From Kiloniellales bacterium (GTDB lineage Bacteria > Pseudomonadota > Alphaproteobacteria > Kiloniellales > JAKSBE01): a DNA stretch of 64,000 nucleotides. The stretch is taken from the NCBI GenBank assembly GCA_030066685.1, contig JASJBF010000010.1, forward strand, positions 62,001-126,000, written 5' to 3'. Both the position numbers and the translations under genes were made by a program. Under the pieces are notes generated by a model. It saw nothing but the letters and a program-made list of their open reading frames with translations. It was not told the DNA's origin and made no database searches. Positions 9,162 to 17,813 of this stretch are shown piece by piece. Every line of letters starts with the position of its first letter. The first letter of the stretch is position 1.

Positions 9162-11882
9162 ATGGAACCCAACCTGTTCAAGTACATCTGGCAGCACAGC
9201 AAGCGGGACCAGCTCTTCATCCTGGTCCTGGTCCTGCTGTCGCTGCCCTTCTACTTCGTCTCGCTGCAGCTGCCGAAGCAGATCGTCAACGACGGCATCG
9301 AGGGCAAGGGCTTCGCCGGTCCCGGCTCGACCCAGAACTTCATGACCATAGACCTGCCTTTCGGCGAAACGCTCTTCGGGCGTCCGGTGACGCTGTTCGA
9401 GGGCTTCGAGTTGGAGCAGATGGCCCTGCTCTTCGCCCTCAGCTTCGCCTTTCTGGGCCTGGTGATCGTGAACGGCATCTTCAAGTTCGTGATCAACACC
9501 TTGAAGGGCCAGCTGGGCGAGCGGATGCTGCGCCGCCTGCGCTACGAGCTGACCGACCGGGTCCTGCGCTTCCGCCTCGCGCAGTTCAAGAAGGTACGGC
9601 AGGCCGAGGTCGCGACCATGGTCAAGGACGAGGTCGAGCCCCTCGGCGGCTTCATCGGCGATGCCTTCATGACCCCGGTGTTCCTCGGCGGCCAGGCCCT
9701 GACCGCCATGACCTTCATCCTGCTCCAGAACGTCTGGCTCGGCAGCGTGGCGGCGGTGATCGTGCTGGTCCAGGCGATCCTGATCCCCAAGCTGCGAGTC
9801 CGGATCCTGGAGCTGGGCCGGCAGCGGCAGCTGGTCAGCCGGCACCTCGCCGGGCGGATCGGCGAACTGGTCGCGGGCGCCACAGAGATCCATGCCCACG
9901 ACACCTCGAACTTCGAGCGGGCGGAGATCTCCCATCGGCTCGGCGTCATCTACCGGATCCGCTACGAGATCTTCAGGCGCAAGTTTTTTGTCAAGTTCCT
10001 CAACAACTTCCTCTCCCAGCTCACGCCCTTCATCTTCTACATGGTCGGCGGCTATCTGGTGATCGTCGAACAGCTCAACATCGGCGCCTTGGTCGCGGTC
10101 ATCGCCGCCTACAAGGACTTGCCGGCGCCCGTGAAGGAGCTGATCGACTGGGACCAGCAGCGCAACGACGTCCAGATCAAGTACGACCAGGTGATCGACC
10201 AGTTCCATCCGCCCGACATGATCGACCCCGAGACCCAGCAGCCCTACAGCGAGAACGTCGGGCCGCTGAGCGGCGAGATCGTGGTCGCCGGCCTCGGCCT
10301 GATCGACGAGAACGGCAACAAGCTGCTCAACGGGGTCAATTTCCGCGCCGGGCTGGAAGAGCACATCGCCGTGGTCGGACAGAGCAACAGCGGCAAGGAC
10401 CACCTGACCATGATGCTGGCCGGCCTGGTGCCGTCGAGCAGCGGGCGCGTGACCCTGGGCGACTACGACCTGCGCAGCCTCGGCCAGTGGATTACCGGGC
10501 GGCGCCTTTCCTACGTCGGCGACGATGCCTATCTCTTTTCCGTGAGCGTCGGTGAAAATCTGCTCTACGGCCTGAAGCACGTGCCCCAGCGCCTGTCCGA
10601 TGCCCTGGACGCGCAGGCGCGCAGCAGCGAGGAGGCGGAGCGCCGCCGGTCGGGCAACATCACCCTGGACATCGCGGACGACTGGATCGACTACGAGGCC
10701 GCCGGCGCCAGCGGCCCCGAGGACCTGCCGGAGCGGATGATCGAGGTCCTGCGCCTGGTCGACCTGGAAGAGGACATCTACGGCTTCGGCCTGCAGGGCA
10801 CCGTCGACCCCAAGGCGCGGCCCAAGCTGGCGGCCGGCCTGCTCCAGGCCCGCGCCGACCTGTCCCGGGTGCTGGCGGAGCGCGGCGCCGGCGACTTGGT
10901 CGTGCGCTTCGATCCGGAGAAGTTCAACGACAACGCCACCCTGGCGGAGAACCTGCTGTTCGGCACGCCGATCGACCCGGCCTACGACGCCGAGAACCTG
11001 CCGCAGAACCCGGTGATCGTCAGCATCCTGAAGAGCGAGGGGTTGCTCGACGACCTGGAGGTCATGGCGGTCAACATCGCCCAGACCATGGTCGAGATCT
11101 TCGCCGACCTGCCGCCGGGCCACCCTTTCTTCGACCAGTTCAGCTTCATCGCCTACGACGATCTGCCGGACTTCCGGGCCCTGATCACGCGCACCGAGAA
11201 GTCCGGCTTCAAGTCGCTGAACGAGGCCGAGAAGGCCCGCTTCCTGGCGCTGCCCTTCCGCTACATCAAGGGCCGGCACCGCCTCGACCTCAGCGAGGAG
11301 TCCTCCGAGAGCTTCGAGGCGCGGATCCTGAAGGCCCGGCACGCGATCTTCGACCGGCTGCTGACCGAGGACGGCAGCGGGCCGGTCGCCTTCTACGATC
11401 CGGCGACCTACAACGCCGCCGCCAGCCTGCAGGACAACATGCTTTTCGGCCGGCTCGCCTTCGGCCGGGCCCAGGCCGCCGAGATCGTCGGCGCCGCGAT
11501 GACCGAGGTGCTGGACACCCTCGGCCTGCGCCGCTCGGTGATCGAGGTCGGGCTCGACTACGACGTCGGCCTGGCCGGCAAGCGCCTGTTCCAGACCCAA
11601 CGTCAGAAGCTCGCCATGGCGCGGGCGATCATCAAGAACCCCGACCTCCTGATCGTCAATCAGGCCTTCGCCGGCATGGACGATGCGACGCGACAGCGGA
11701 TCCTCGACCGCGTGCTGGCGGCACGCAAGGGCCGTGGCGTCATCTGGGCCCTGCAGGACATCGAGAACGCCCGGGTCTTCGACCGGGTGCTGATGATGGA
11801 TGCCGGACGGTTGGTGCGCGAGGGGCGTTTCGAGGACGTGGCCGTGGGCAGGGCAGCCGATGCCCTCGCCGAGACGGGATAA
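9162..11882 (+). CDS. aberrant ABC transporter-like protein with degenerate, internally repeated ATPase domain
   Basis: 906 residues, far longer than a normal half-transporter (about 580-620). The N-terminal 320 residues carry about five or six membrane segments (for example 17-38, 88-113, 170-210 and 285-318) of exporter type. The ATPase domain starts near residue 355. Its Walker A is GQSNSGKD (406-413), with Asp where Ser/Thr is required. The signature is replaced by LFQTQ (809-813), Walker B ends in Asn-Gln (833-834) instead of Asp-Glu, and the switch His is absent (IWALQD). Between Walker A and the signature lie about 400 residues instead of about 100. They contain three copies of a segment ending ENLLYG, ENLLFG and DNMLFG (465, 596, 758). 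Cyclic-nucleotide-binding and methyltransferase genes follow. Active transport by ATP hydrolysis is doubtful. Confidence 0.88.
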   Translation: MEPNLFKYIWQHSKRDQLFILVLVLLSLPFYFVSLQLPKQIVNDGIEGKGFAGPGSTQNFMTIDLPFGETLFGRPVTLFEGFELEQMALLFALSFAFLGLVIVNGIFKFVINTLKGQLGERMLRRLRYELTDRVLRFRLAQFKKVRQAEVATMVKDEVEPLGGFIGDAFMTPVFLGGQALTAMTFILLQNVWLGSVAAVIVLVQAILIPKLRVRILELGRQRQLVSRHLAGRIGELVAGATEIHAHDTSNFERAEISHRLGVIYRIRYEIFRRKFFVKFLNNFLSQLTPFIFYMVGGYLVIVEQLNIGALVAVIAAYKDLPAPVKELIDWDQQRNDVQIKYDQVIDQFHPPDMIDPETQQPYSENVGPLSGEIVVAGLGLIDENGNKLLNGVNFRAGLEEHIAVVGQSNSGKDHLTMMLAGLVPSSSGRVTLGDYDLRSLGQWITGRRLSYVGDDAYLFSVSVGENLLYGLKHVPQRLSDALDAQARSSEEAERRRSGNITLDIADDWIDYEAAGASGPEDLPERMIEVLRLVDLEEDIYGFGLQGTVDPKARPKLAAGLLQARADLSRVLAERGAGDLVVRFDPEKFNDNATLAENLLFGTPIDPAYDAENLPQNPVIVSILKSEGLLDDLEVMAVNIAQTMVEIFADLPPGHPFFDQFSFIAYDDLPDFRALITRTEKSGFKSLNEAEKARFLALPFRYIKGRHRLDLSEESSESFEARILKARHAIFDRLLTEDGSGPVAFYDPATYNAAASLQDNMLFGRLAFGRAQAAEIVGAAMTEVLDTLGLRRSVIEVGLDYDVGLAGKRLFQTQRQKLAMARAIIKNPDLLIVNQAFAGMDDATRQRILDRVLAARKGRGVIWALQDIENARVFDRVLMMDAGRLVREGRFEDVAVGRAADALAETG

Positions 11883-11905
11883 AAAGAAGCTAAAGGAGAC
11901 AGGCC

Positions 11906-12355
11906 ATGGGCTTGGCACAAGAGGTCGAGATCCTCAGAAGGATCCCGCTCTTTGCGAACATCGATCCGGCGAAGCTGAAGCTCATGTGCTTTGCCAGCGA
12001 GCGGGTGACCTTCAAGGACGGCGAGGTGCTGTGCCGCCAGGGCGAGACGGGGGACTCGGCCTTCATCATCCTGGACGGCACGGCGGACGTCCAGGTGAAG
12101 CGCAAGGAAGGCACGATGAGCGTGGCGACCTTGACCAAGAACGACATCGTCGGCGAGATCGCGATCCTCTGCGACGTGCCCCGGACCGCCACCGTATTGG
12201 CCAAGGGCGAGCTGACCACCCTCAAGGTGACCAAGGAGCTCTTCTTCGGCCTGGTCAAGGACTTCCCGGAGATCGGCATCGAGATCATGCGCGTGCTGGC
12301 GCATCGCCTGGAGGCGACCACCGGAGAGCTGATCGCCGCCAAGGCCGGCGCCTGA
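11906..12355 (+). CDS. stand-alone cyclic nucleotide-binding domain protein (Crp-type, no DNA-binding part)
   Basis: 149 residues with a good ribosome site (AAAGGAGACAGGCC before ATG), starting 23 bp after the ABC-like gene. The fold is a single cNMP-binding beta-barrel: RIPLFANIDPAKLKL, FKDGEVLCRQGETGDSAFIIL, then the phosphate-binding cassette region VGEIAILCDVPRTATV. The cassette has the E and R seen in functional cNMP sites (GEIAILCD..RTA). A C-terminal helix follows (GIEIMRVLAHRLEATTGEL) but there is no helix-turn-helix. It therefore cannot act as a Crp-type transcription factor alone. It is more likely a regulatory subunit, probably for the upstream membrane protein (inference from adjacency). 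Confidence 0.87.
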   Translation: MGLAQEVEILRRIPLFANIDPAKLKLMCFASERVTFKDGEVLCRQGETGDSAFIILDGTADVQVKRKEGTMSVATLTKNDIVGEIAILCDVPRTATVLAKGELTTLKVTKELFFGLVKDFPEIGIEIMRVLAHRLEATTGELIAAKAGA

Positions 12356-12390
12356 ACCTGCGGGCGCGAAAGGCCGGGCCGGGTGCGCAG

Positions 12391-12885
12391 ATGAGCCGCC
12401 TGGACAGCGCGATCCGCCGGCTGCAGGCGCAGCGGGCCTGCATCGACCACGCCGCCGCAGCCATTGCCGATCTGTCGGGTCCGGTGCTGGAACTGGGGCT
12501 CGGCAACGGCCGGACCTACGACCACTTGCGCAGCCGCCTGCCGGATCGCGAGATCTTCGTCTTCGAGCGCGAGGTCGCCGCCCATCCGGACTGCGTGCCG
12601 CCGCCCTCCTGCCTGATCCTCGGCGACTTTGCCGAAACCCTGCCCAAGGCGGCAGAGCGCTTCGCCGCCGCGGTGTCCTTGGCGCATGCCGACGTCGGCT
12701 CCGGCGATCCGGCGGCCAGCCGGCGCTCGGCCGGCCTGGTCGCGCGCTTTCTCCCGTCCATGCTGCGGCCGGGTGGTCTGCTGCTCTGCGAACTGGCGCT
12801 CGAGGTGCCAACGCTGGAGCGCCTGCCCATGCCGGAGGGCATCGCGGCCGAGCGCTACTTCTACTACCGCAGGCCGTCAGCCTAG
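12391..12885 (+). CDS. small class I SAM-dependent methyltransferase
   Basis: 164 residues. VLELGLGNGRTYDHL is the SAM-binding motif I (E-x-G-x-G-x-G). IFVFEREVAAHP supplies the acidic residue at the end of strand 2, LILGDFAETLP resembles motif II and MLRPGGLLLCE the post-motif. The length of about 160 residues fits a short alphaproteobacterial methyltransferase family (Methyltransf_17-like; assigned from memory). The ATG at 12391 is 35 bp after the cyclic-nucleotide protein, so all three genes read as one operon. The stop lies inside the last codons of xthA on the other strand, a 9-bp tail-to-tail overlap. Substrate unknown. Confidence 0.8.
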   Translation: MSRLDSAIRRLQAQRACIDHAAAAIADLSGPVLELGLGNGRTYDHLRSRLPDREIFVFEREVAAHPDCVPPPSCLILGDFAETLPKAAERFAAAVSLAHADVGSGDPAASRRSAGLVARFLPSMLRPGGLLLCELALEVPTLERLPMPEGIAAERYFYYRRPSA

Positions 12886-13671
12886 GGTCAGGATCACCGG
12901 CACGTGGTCCGAGGGCTGCGGCCAGCCGCGCGCGTCGCGGAACACCGTCACCGAGCGCAGGGCGCTCGCCAGGGGCGGCGTGATCCAGACGTGGTCCAGG
13001 CGCCAGCCGTAGTCCCGCTCGAAGGACTGGGCGAAGCGGTAGCCCCACCAGGTGAAGAGGGGCTCTTCCGGCGGCACGAAATGGCGTTCGGCGTCGATGA
13101 AGCCGCCGGAATTCAAGAGGCGCGCCATGTGCTCGCTCTCGACCGGGGTGTGGCCGACGCTGCGCAGCAGGCGCTGGTGGTTCCAGACGTCGGTCTCCAG
13201 CGGCGCGACGTTGAGGTCGCCGAGCAGGACCAGCGGCCGGTCCGCGACCGCGTCCTCGCGCGCCCAATCCGCCATCTCGGTCAGGAAGGAGAGCTTGTGG
13301 TCGAACTTGGGATTGGCCTCGCGGTCGGGCTTGGGACCGCCCGAGGGGACGTAGAAGTTGTGCAGCTCGATCTCGCCCTCGAGCCGGACAGAGGCGTGGC
13401 GCCGGTCGTCCTTGTCGCACCAGGACCTGGCGTTCTTCTCCGCCAGGGGCCGGCGGGACAGGATGGCGACGCCGTTGTAGCCCTTCTCGCCGCGGACAAG
13501 CTGGTTTCCATAACCCAGGTCGCGCAGCGCCTCGGCCGGGAAATCTTCGTCGCGGACCTTGATCTCCTGCAGGCAGAGCACGTCTGGCGCCACGGCCTCG
13601 ACGAAACGGGCGATGTTGTCCAGGCGCTGGCGGACCGAGTTCACGTTCCAGGTGGCGATGGTCAGCGTCAT
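12877..13671 (-). CDS. xthA: exodeoxyribonuclease III
   Basis: 264 residues from the ATG at 13671 (MTLTIATWNVNSVRQR). Signature motifs of the XthA/AP-endonuclease family are all present: WNVNSVR, CLQEIKV (metal-binding Glu), the catalytic Tyr and Asn region around YVPSGG, LLGDLNVAP (Asp/Asn), LDHVWITP and the terminal SDHVPVI. It removes nucleotides 3'-5' and cleaves at abasic sites during base-excision repair. Length is normal for the family (about 260-268). It is convergent with, and overlaps by 9 bp, the small methyltransferase gene. Confidence 0.96.
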   Translation of the reverse strand: MTLTIATWNVNSVRQRLDNIARFVEAVAPDVLCLQEIKVRDEDFPAEALRDLGYGNQLVRGEKGYNGVAILSRRPLAEKNARSWCDKDDRRHASVRLEGEIELHNFYVPSGGPKPDREANPKFDHKLSFLTEMADWAREDAVADRPLVLLGDLNVAPLETDVWNHQRLLRSVGHTPVESEHMARLLNSGGFIDAERHFVPPEEPLFTWWGYRFAQSFERDYGWRLDHVWITPPLASALRSVTVFRDARGWPQPSDHVPVILTLG

Positions 13672-13738
13672 GGCGCGTTTCGGTCCCCGTCTCTCTTGAT
13701 CGCTGCCTGCTTTACCCGAGCCCGGCCGGAAAAGAAAG

Positions 13739-13767
13739 AACGCCCGGTCGGGGGGAGGCCGGGCGTT
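13739..13767 (-). terminator. rho-independent terminator after the class-C26 amidotransferase gene
   Basis: Perfect 9-bp stem (AACGCCCGG / CCGGGCGTT) with an 11-base loop. On the minus strand it is followed by CTTTCTTTTCC. It sits about 150 bp downstream of the leftward gene ending at 13915 and upstream of xthA, so it would isolate xthA from read-through. Confidence 0.7.
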
Positions 13768-13914
13768 CTCATCTCCGAAGAGATCCGAAAGGACGGCAGG
13801 GGAAGCGTCCCTTCGCGAGAGCCGCAGCCTTAGTAGCGTCGGCTCTTTCACTTCTATTTAGGTTACGCCGCGGCTTTTGCAATCGGGGCTACGAATTCGT
13901 GAAGCCGCCTCGAT

Positions 13915-14718
13915 TCAGGCCGGCACCCCGGTCAAATTCGCGGTCGTGGCGGCCTGCCGACGGGTCGTCGCGCGCCGCCGCGCGGCGGCCCCGAAGGCCT
14001 TGAACAGCCTGGTGGAGAAGTCGTTCTCCAGGGCCTTGTACTCGGGGTGCCACTGGACGCCCAGGGCGAAGGCCTTGGCGTCGGCGACTCTGACCGCCTC
14101 GATGGTGCCGTCGGGCGCGCTGCCTTCGATGACCAGGCCCTCGGCCGGCCGGTCGATCGCCTGCCAGTGCAGCGAATTGATCTCGATCTCGGCGCCGCCG
14201 GCGATCGCCTCGAAGGCGCCGCCGGCCAGGAAGCGCACGCTGTGGCGCGGCCCGTACTGGACGTCGAGGTCCTCGTGCTGCGGCCGGCGATGGTCCATCC
14301 GCCCCGGCAGCTCGTGGACCCGGGCGTGGAGGGTGCCGCCGAGCGCGACGTTCAGCTCCTGAAAGCCCCTGCAGATCGCCAGCAGCGGCAGGCCCTGGGC
14401 CAGCGCCGCACGGATCAGCGGCAGGGTGGTCGCGTCCCGGTCTTCGTCGTAGGGCTCGGCCTCGTGGCTCGGGGGCCGGCCGTAGCGGCCGGGGTGGACG
14501 TTGCTCGGGCTGCCGGTCAGGACGATGCCGTCCAGGCCGTCCAGGATCGCCGCCGTGTCGGACAGCCCGGCCAGGGCCGGGAAGACCAGGGGCACGGCCT
14601 CCGAGGCCTCGGCGACGGCACGGACGTATTTGTCGCCGATGGTGTGATAGGTCTGGTCGCCGATCTGCTTGCTGCAGGCCGGCAGGCCGATCAGCGGCTG
14701 AGGCGCGTGCTCCGACAT
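13915..14718 (-). CDS. class I glutamine amidotransferase-like hydrolase (peptidase C26, PuuD-like)
   Basis: 267 residues. LAICRGFQELNVALGG contains the nucleophilic Cys, and GVQWHPEY contains the catalytic His and Glu of the class-C26 triad. GIVLTGSPSNVHP and IGLPACSKQ near the N-terminus are typical of gamma-glutamyl-gamma-aminobutyrate hydrolases (PuuD), which release GABA from glutamylated putrescine. No other putrescine-pathway gene is near, so a related gamma-glutamyl hydrolase activity is also possible. Its C-terminus carries an extra Arg/Ala/Thr-rich tail. A strong terminator follows. Confidence 0.85.
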   Translation of the reverse strand: MSEHAPQPLIGLPACSKQIGDQTYHTIGDKYVRAVAEASEAVPLVFPALAGLSDTAAILDGLDGIVLTGSPSNVHPGRYGRPPSHEAEPYDEDRDATTLPLIRAALAQGLPLLAICRGFQELNVALGGTLHARVHELPGRMDHRRPQHEDLDVQYGPRHSVRFLAGGAFEAIAGGAEIEINSLHWQAIDRPAEGLVIEGSAPDGTIEAVRVADAKAFALGVQWHPEYKALENDFSTRLFKAFGAAARRRATTRRQAATTANLTGVPA

Positions 14719-14804
14719 CGCGCTCGAAGGCTAGTGATTTCCGCTGAACCGGGCAAGGGCGGGACGCTTGCCAGCGGCCGGCCGGCATCCCATAAGTCAG
14801 GACG

Positions 14805-15608
14805 ATGGCAGACCTCGTTCAGGAATTCGCGGCCTGGAAGGCCTATCTGGTCTTGGGCTGGTTGGCCCTGTTCTTCGCGCTGGAGCGCCTGCGCCCGGCG
14901 GCCCGGGAAGGCCGGCTGCAGGAGAGCCGCGCGCAGCCGGTCGCCGGCGGATGGGCCCGCCTCGGCCGCAACGGCGGGCTGTGGCTTTGCAACGCCGGGC
15001 TGTCGCTCGCCGTGGTGCTGCCGGTCTCGGCCTGGGCCGCGGCCCATCCGCTCTTCGCGCGCCCGGCCCTGCTGACCGGCTGGAGCGGCCTGGCCTTCGA
15101 CATCCTCCTGCTGGACTTCCTGATCTACTGGTGGCACCGCGCCAACCACCGGCTGGGCTTCCTCTGGCGCTTCCACGAGGTCCATCACCTCGACCGTTTC
15201 CTCGACTCGACCTCGGCCCTGCGCTTCCATTTCGGCGAGGTGCTGCTGTCGGCGCTGGCCCGGGCGCTGGTGATCGTGGTCTTCGCCGTGCCCTTTGCCA
15301 CGGTGGTGGTTTTCGAGGCCCTGATCCTGCTGGCCGCGATCTTCCACCACTCGAACCTGCGCCTGCCGCGGCGGCTCGAGGCCGGGCTCGGCCGGGTCTT
15401 CATCACCCCGGCGATCCACTGGGTCCACCACCACGCGCGGCGCCGCGACACCGATTCCAACTACGGCACGATCTTCAGCTTCTGGGACCCGCTCTTCGGC
15501 AGCCGCAGCCCGACGCCGCGCGACCTCGGGATGGAGATCGGCGTCGAAGGACGCAGCGAAGGACCGCTGCTCGGCCTGCTCGCGCGCCCCTTCACGCCGC
15601 GGCGCTGA
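14805..15608 (+). CDS. sterol desaturase / fatty acid hydroxylase family membrane protein
   Basis: 267 residues with several membrane segments (about 14-28, 60-78, 84-104 and 143-180). The eight-histidine diiron set is visible as WWHRANHR, HEVHHLD and HWVHHHARR, spaced as in the fatty-acid hydroxylase superfamily. These integral enzymes use O2 to hydroxylate or desaturate lipids. The substrate here could be a carotenoid, sterol-like lipid or fatty acid and cannot be told. It is followed 76 bp later by a serine hydrolase gene on the same strand. Neither belongs to the usual xthA-lolA neighbourhood, so they look like an accessory insertion. Confidence 0.86.
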   Translation: MADLVQEFAAWKAYLVLGWLALFFALERLRPAAREGRLQESRAQPVAGGWARLGRNGGLWLCNAGLSLAVVLPVSAWAAAHPLFARPALLTGWSGLAFDILLLDFLIYWWHRANHRLGFLWRFHEVHHLDRFLDSTSALRFHFGEVLLSALARALVIVVFAVPFATVVVFEALILLAAIFHHSNLRLPRRLEAGLGRVFITPAIHWVHHHARRRDTDSNYGTIFSFWDPLFGSRSPTPRDLGMEIGVEGRSEGPLLGLLARPFTPRR

Positions 15609-15684
15609 TCCGAATCCGCGATTGCCTTCGCCGGGGCGATCGCCGATAGATCGAGACCGATCCCAAACCTGGAGCCGGCGCGAC

Positions 15685-17103
15685 ATGCATCGACACGACG
15701 ATCTCGGGCCGGCCCTGGCCTATCTCGAGGGCTGGCTGGCCTTCCAGCAGCGGAACAACCCGGCCATGCCGGGGCTCGCCGTCGCGCTCGCGCAGGGCGG
15801 CGAGGTCGTCTTCGACCGCGCCTGGGGCTGGGCCGACCTGGCCGCGCGAGAGGCCCTGACGCCGCAGCACCTCTTCCGCATCGCCTCACACTCCAAGACC
15901 TTCACCGCGGCGTCGGTCCTGCAGCTCGCGGAGGCCGGCCGTCTCGGGCTCGACGATCCCGCGACCCGGCACCTGCCCTGGCTCGCCGAGAACCCCGACC
16001 CGCGGGTCGCGACGATCACCCTGCGGCAGCTCCTGTCCCATCGGGCGGGCGTGATGCGGGACGGGCTGTCGTCGGCGTTCTGGCTCTTGGAGAGTGATTT
16101 CCCGGACCGGAACACCCTGATCGACTTCTTCAGGCGCGAAGCGCTCGTCATCGATCCCGATACCCGCGTCAAGTACTCCAACTTCACCTACGGCCTGCTG
16201 GGCCTGGTCATCGAGGCGGTCTCGGGGCTGAGCTTCGCCGACTATGTCGGCCGGAACCTCCTCGATCCTCTGGGCCTGAGCGGGATCGGGCTGGACTACG
16301 ACGCGGGCGCCGGGCGCTTCGTCACCGGGTACATCCGCCCGACGCCGGCCTGGGAGCCGATCGCCGTCGCCTCCTCGAGCCTGGACACCAAGGCCTACGC
16401 GCCGGCCGGCGGCTTCCGCGCCACGGCCGCGATGCTCTGCGCCTTCTACGACGCCCTGATCTGCGGCGAGACCCTGCTCTCGGCCAAGGCCAGGGAGGAG
16501 ATGCAAAGCGTGCAGGGCCCGTTTCCCCGTGACGACTTCGCGCGCGACTACGCCCATGGCCTGGTCCTGCGCGACCTCGGCGGCCGCCGGATCGTCGGCC
16601 ACAGCGGCAGCTTCCCGGGCCAGGTCAGCGCGACCTTCGTGGATCCGGCGCGGCATCTCGTGGTCTCGCTCCTGACCAACGGCTACAACGTCTCGGTCGA
16701 CACTCTGCAAGCGGGGATCTGGAGCATACTCGAGGTCTTCGAGGCCCGGAATCCCGAGGCGGCGGAGGAGGAACCCGAAGCCCTCGCCGCCTACCGCGGC
16801 CGCTTCTACAGCCCGGCGGGCGCCCTCGACCTGGTACCCCTGGGCGACGTGATCTACCTCGCCAATCCGGGCAAGCCGGCGCCTTTCGACAACTGCGGCG
16901 AGATCAGGCGTGGCGCCGACGGCGTCTTCCGGCTGACCGAGGACAGCGGCATCGGCCGCTATGGCGAGGTGGTCGACTTCGTCTTCGCCGAGGACGGCAG
17001 CCTGGAGCGCGTCGATCTCGGCGGCTTCCCGCTGCTGCGCGAGGCCGCCTTCCGCGACCTGGCCGGACGCATCGACGCGTCCGCTCAGCCCCGCTCGTCG
17101 TAG
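15685..17103 (+). CDS. serine hydrolase, beta-lactamase class C / penicillin-binding protein fold
   Basis: 472 residues from the ATG at 15685; a TTG further upstream is less likely. IASHSKTFTAA holds the S-x-x-K catalytic pair, VKYSNFTYG holds Y-S-N, and VGHSGSFPG replaces K-T-G by H-S-G, as often seen in esterase-like members. There is no signal peptide, so it is probably cytoplasmic and acts as an esterase, amidase or D-amino-acid peptidase rather than a beta-lactamase. The extra C-terminal domain of about 110 residues resembles the small beta-barrel appended to many family S12 peptidases. Its end overlaps the lolA-like gene tail-to-tail by 19 bp. Confidence 0.85.
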   Translation: MHRHDDLGPALAYLEGWLAFQQRNNPAMPGLAVALAQGGEVVFDRAWGWADLAAREALTPQHLFRIASHSKTFTAASVLQLAEAGRLGLDDPATRHLPWLAENPDPRVATITLRQLLSHRAGVMRDGLSSAFWLLESDFPDRNTLIDFFRREALVIDPDTRVKYSNFTYGLLGLVIEAVSGLSFADYVGRNLLDPLGLSGIGLDYDAGAGRFVTGYIRPTPAWEPIAVASSSLDTKAYAPAGGFRATAAMLCAFYDALICGETLLSAKAREEMQSVQGPFPRDDFARDYAHGLVLRDLGGRRIVGHSGSFPGQVSATFVDPARHLVVSLLTNGYNVSVDTLQAGIWSILEVFEARNPEAAEEEPEALAAYRGRFYSPAGALDLVPLGDVIYLANPGKPAPFDNCGEIRRGADGVFRLTEDSGIGRYGEVVDFVFAEDGSLERVDLGGFPLLREAAFRDLAGRIDASAQPRSS

Positions 17104-17774
17104 CGGTCCTCGCGGAGCAGCTTCAGGCGGTCGAAGAGCTCGTCGTCGATCTCTACCCCCACGCGCGGCGCGATCAGCGCGACCTCGGTGGTGACGCCCT
17201 GGGCGTCGGTCACGACCCACTTCTTAAGGGTCAGGGGCTTGTCGGCGAAGACCAGGGTCACGCGGCCCTGGGGGGTCTCCTCGTTCTGCTCGACGGTCAC
17301 CCGCAGCACGCCCGGTCCGCGCTCGATCGCGACCACGCGCACGCTGTCGTCGAGCACCACCTCGTCACGAAGCAGGAACCAGAGAGGCGTCTCCCAGAGC
17401 GGCAGATAGGTCTCCTCCTTCAGCTCCTTGTCGTAGTAGAGCAGCACCAGGCCGTCGGCCATCAGCAGCGCCGGGTAGGGCGGGTCGTACTCGAAGCGCA
17501 TCTTGCCCGGACGGTTCAGGTAGAGGTCGCCCTCAACGGGCACGCCGACCGACGAGACCTGCAGGAAGCGAGAATGCAAGGTCCGGATCTCGGTCAGATA
17601 GCGTTCGATCCGCGCCAAGTCGACGCGATCCAGCTCGGACAGGGCGGCGGTCTGCGCGCCGGCTTCGGCCCGCGCCGTCGAGACGCCGCCCGGCGGGCCG
17701 AAAGGCGCCGAGAGGGTCAGGCCGACCACGCCGAGCCCGATCGAGATGTAGAACAAGGTCTGCCGCACCGCCAT
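17085..17774 (-). CDS. lolA: outer-membrane lipoprotein carrier protein LolA
   Basis: 229 residues with an N-terminal signal peptide (hydrophobic run about residues 7-24, then TARAEA). ARIERYLTEIRTLHSRFLQ, GDLYLNRPGKMRFEYDPP and LYYDKELKEETYLPL are characteristic of LolA, the periplasmic chaperone that moves lipoproteins from the LolCDE complex to the outer membrane. It sits directly downstream of ftsK in the same direction (39-bp gap), a frequent arrangement in alphaproteobacteria. Confidence 0.93.
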   Translation of the reverse strand: MAVRQTLFYISIGLGVVGLTLSAPFGPPGGVSTARAEAGAQTAALSELDRVDLARIERYLTEIRTLHSRFLQVSSVGVPVEGDLYLNRPGKMRFEYDPPYPALLMADGLVLLYYDKELKEETYLPLWETPLWFLLRDEVVLDDSVRVVAIERGPGVLRVTVEQNEETPQGRVTLVFADKPLTLKKWVVTDAQGVTTEVALIAPRVGVEIDDELFDRLKLLREDRYDERG

Positions 17775-17813
17775 GCTCCTTCTTCACGCCCCCTTTAGGT
17801 TATGGGAAGCCGT

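Noticed and set aside
9162-11882. Calling the ABC-like gene a pseudogene because of its broken motifs
   Set aside because: The frame is intact over 906 codons, codon use matches the neighbours, the ribosome sites of the following genes are good, and the changes are concentrated at catalytic motifs, which fits a change of role rather than decay.
8913-11918. A 1,001-codon open frame opposite the aberrant ABC protein gene
   Set aside because: Same shadow effect. It shows no domain and overlaps the real genes at both ends.
15886-17220. Long open frame opposite the serine hydrolase gene
   Set aside because: Low-complexity composition and no start signal; the plus-strand protein has clear S-x-x-K and Y-S-N motifs.
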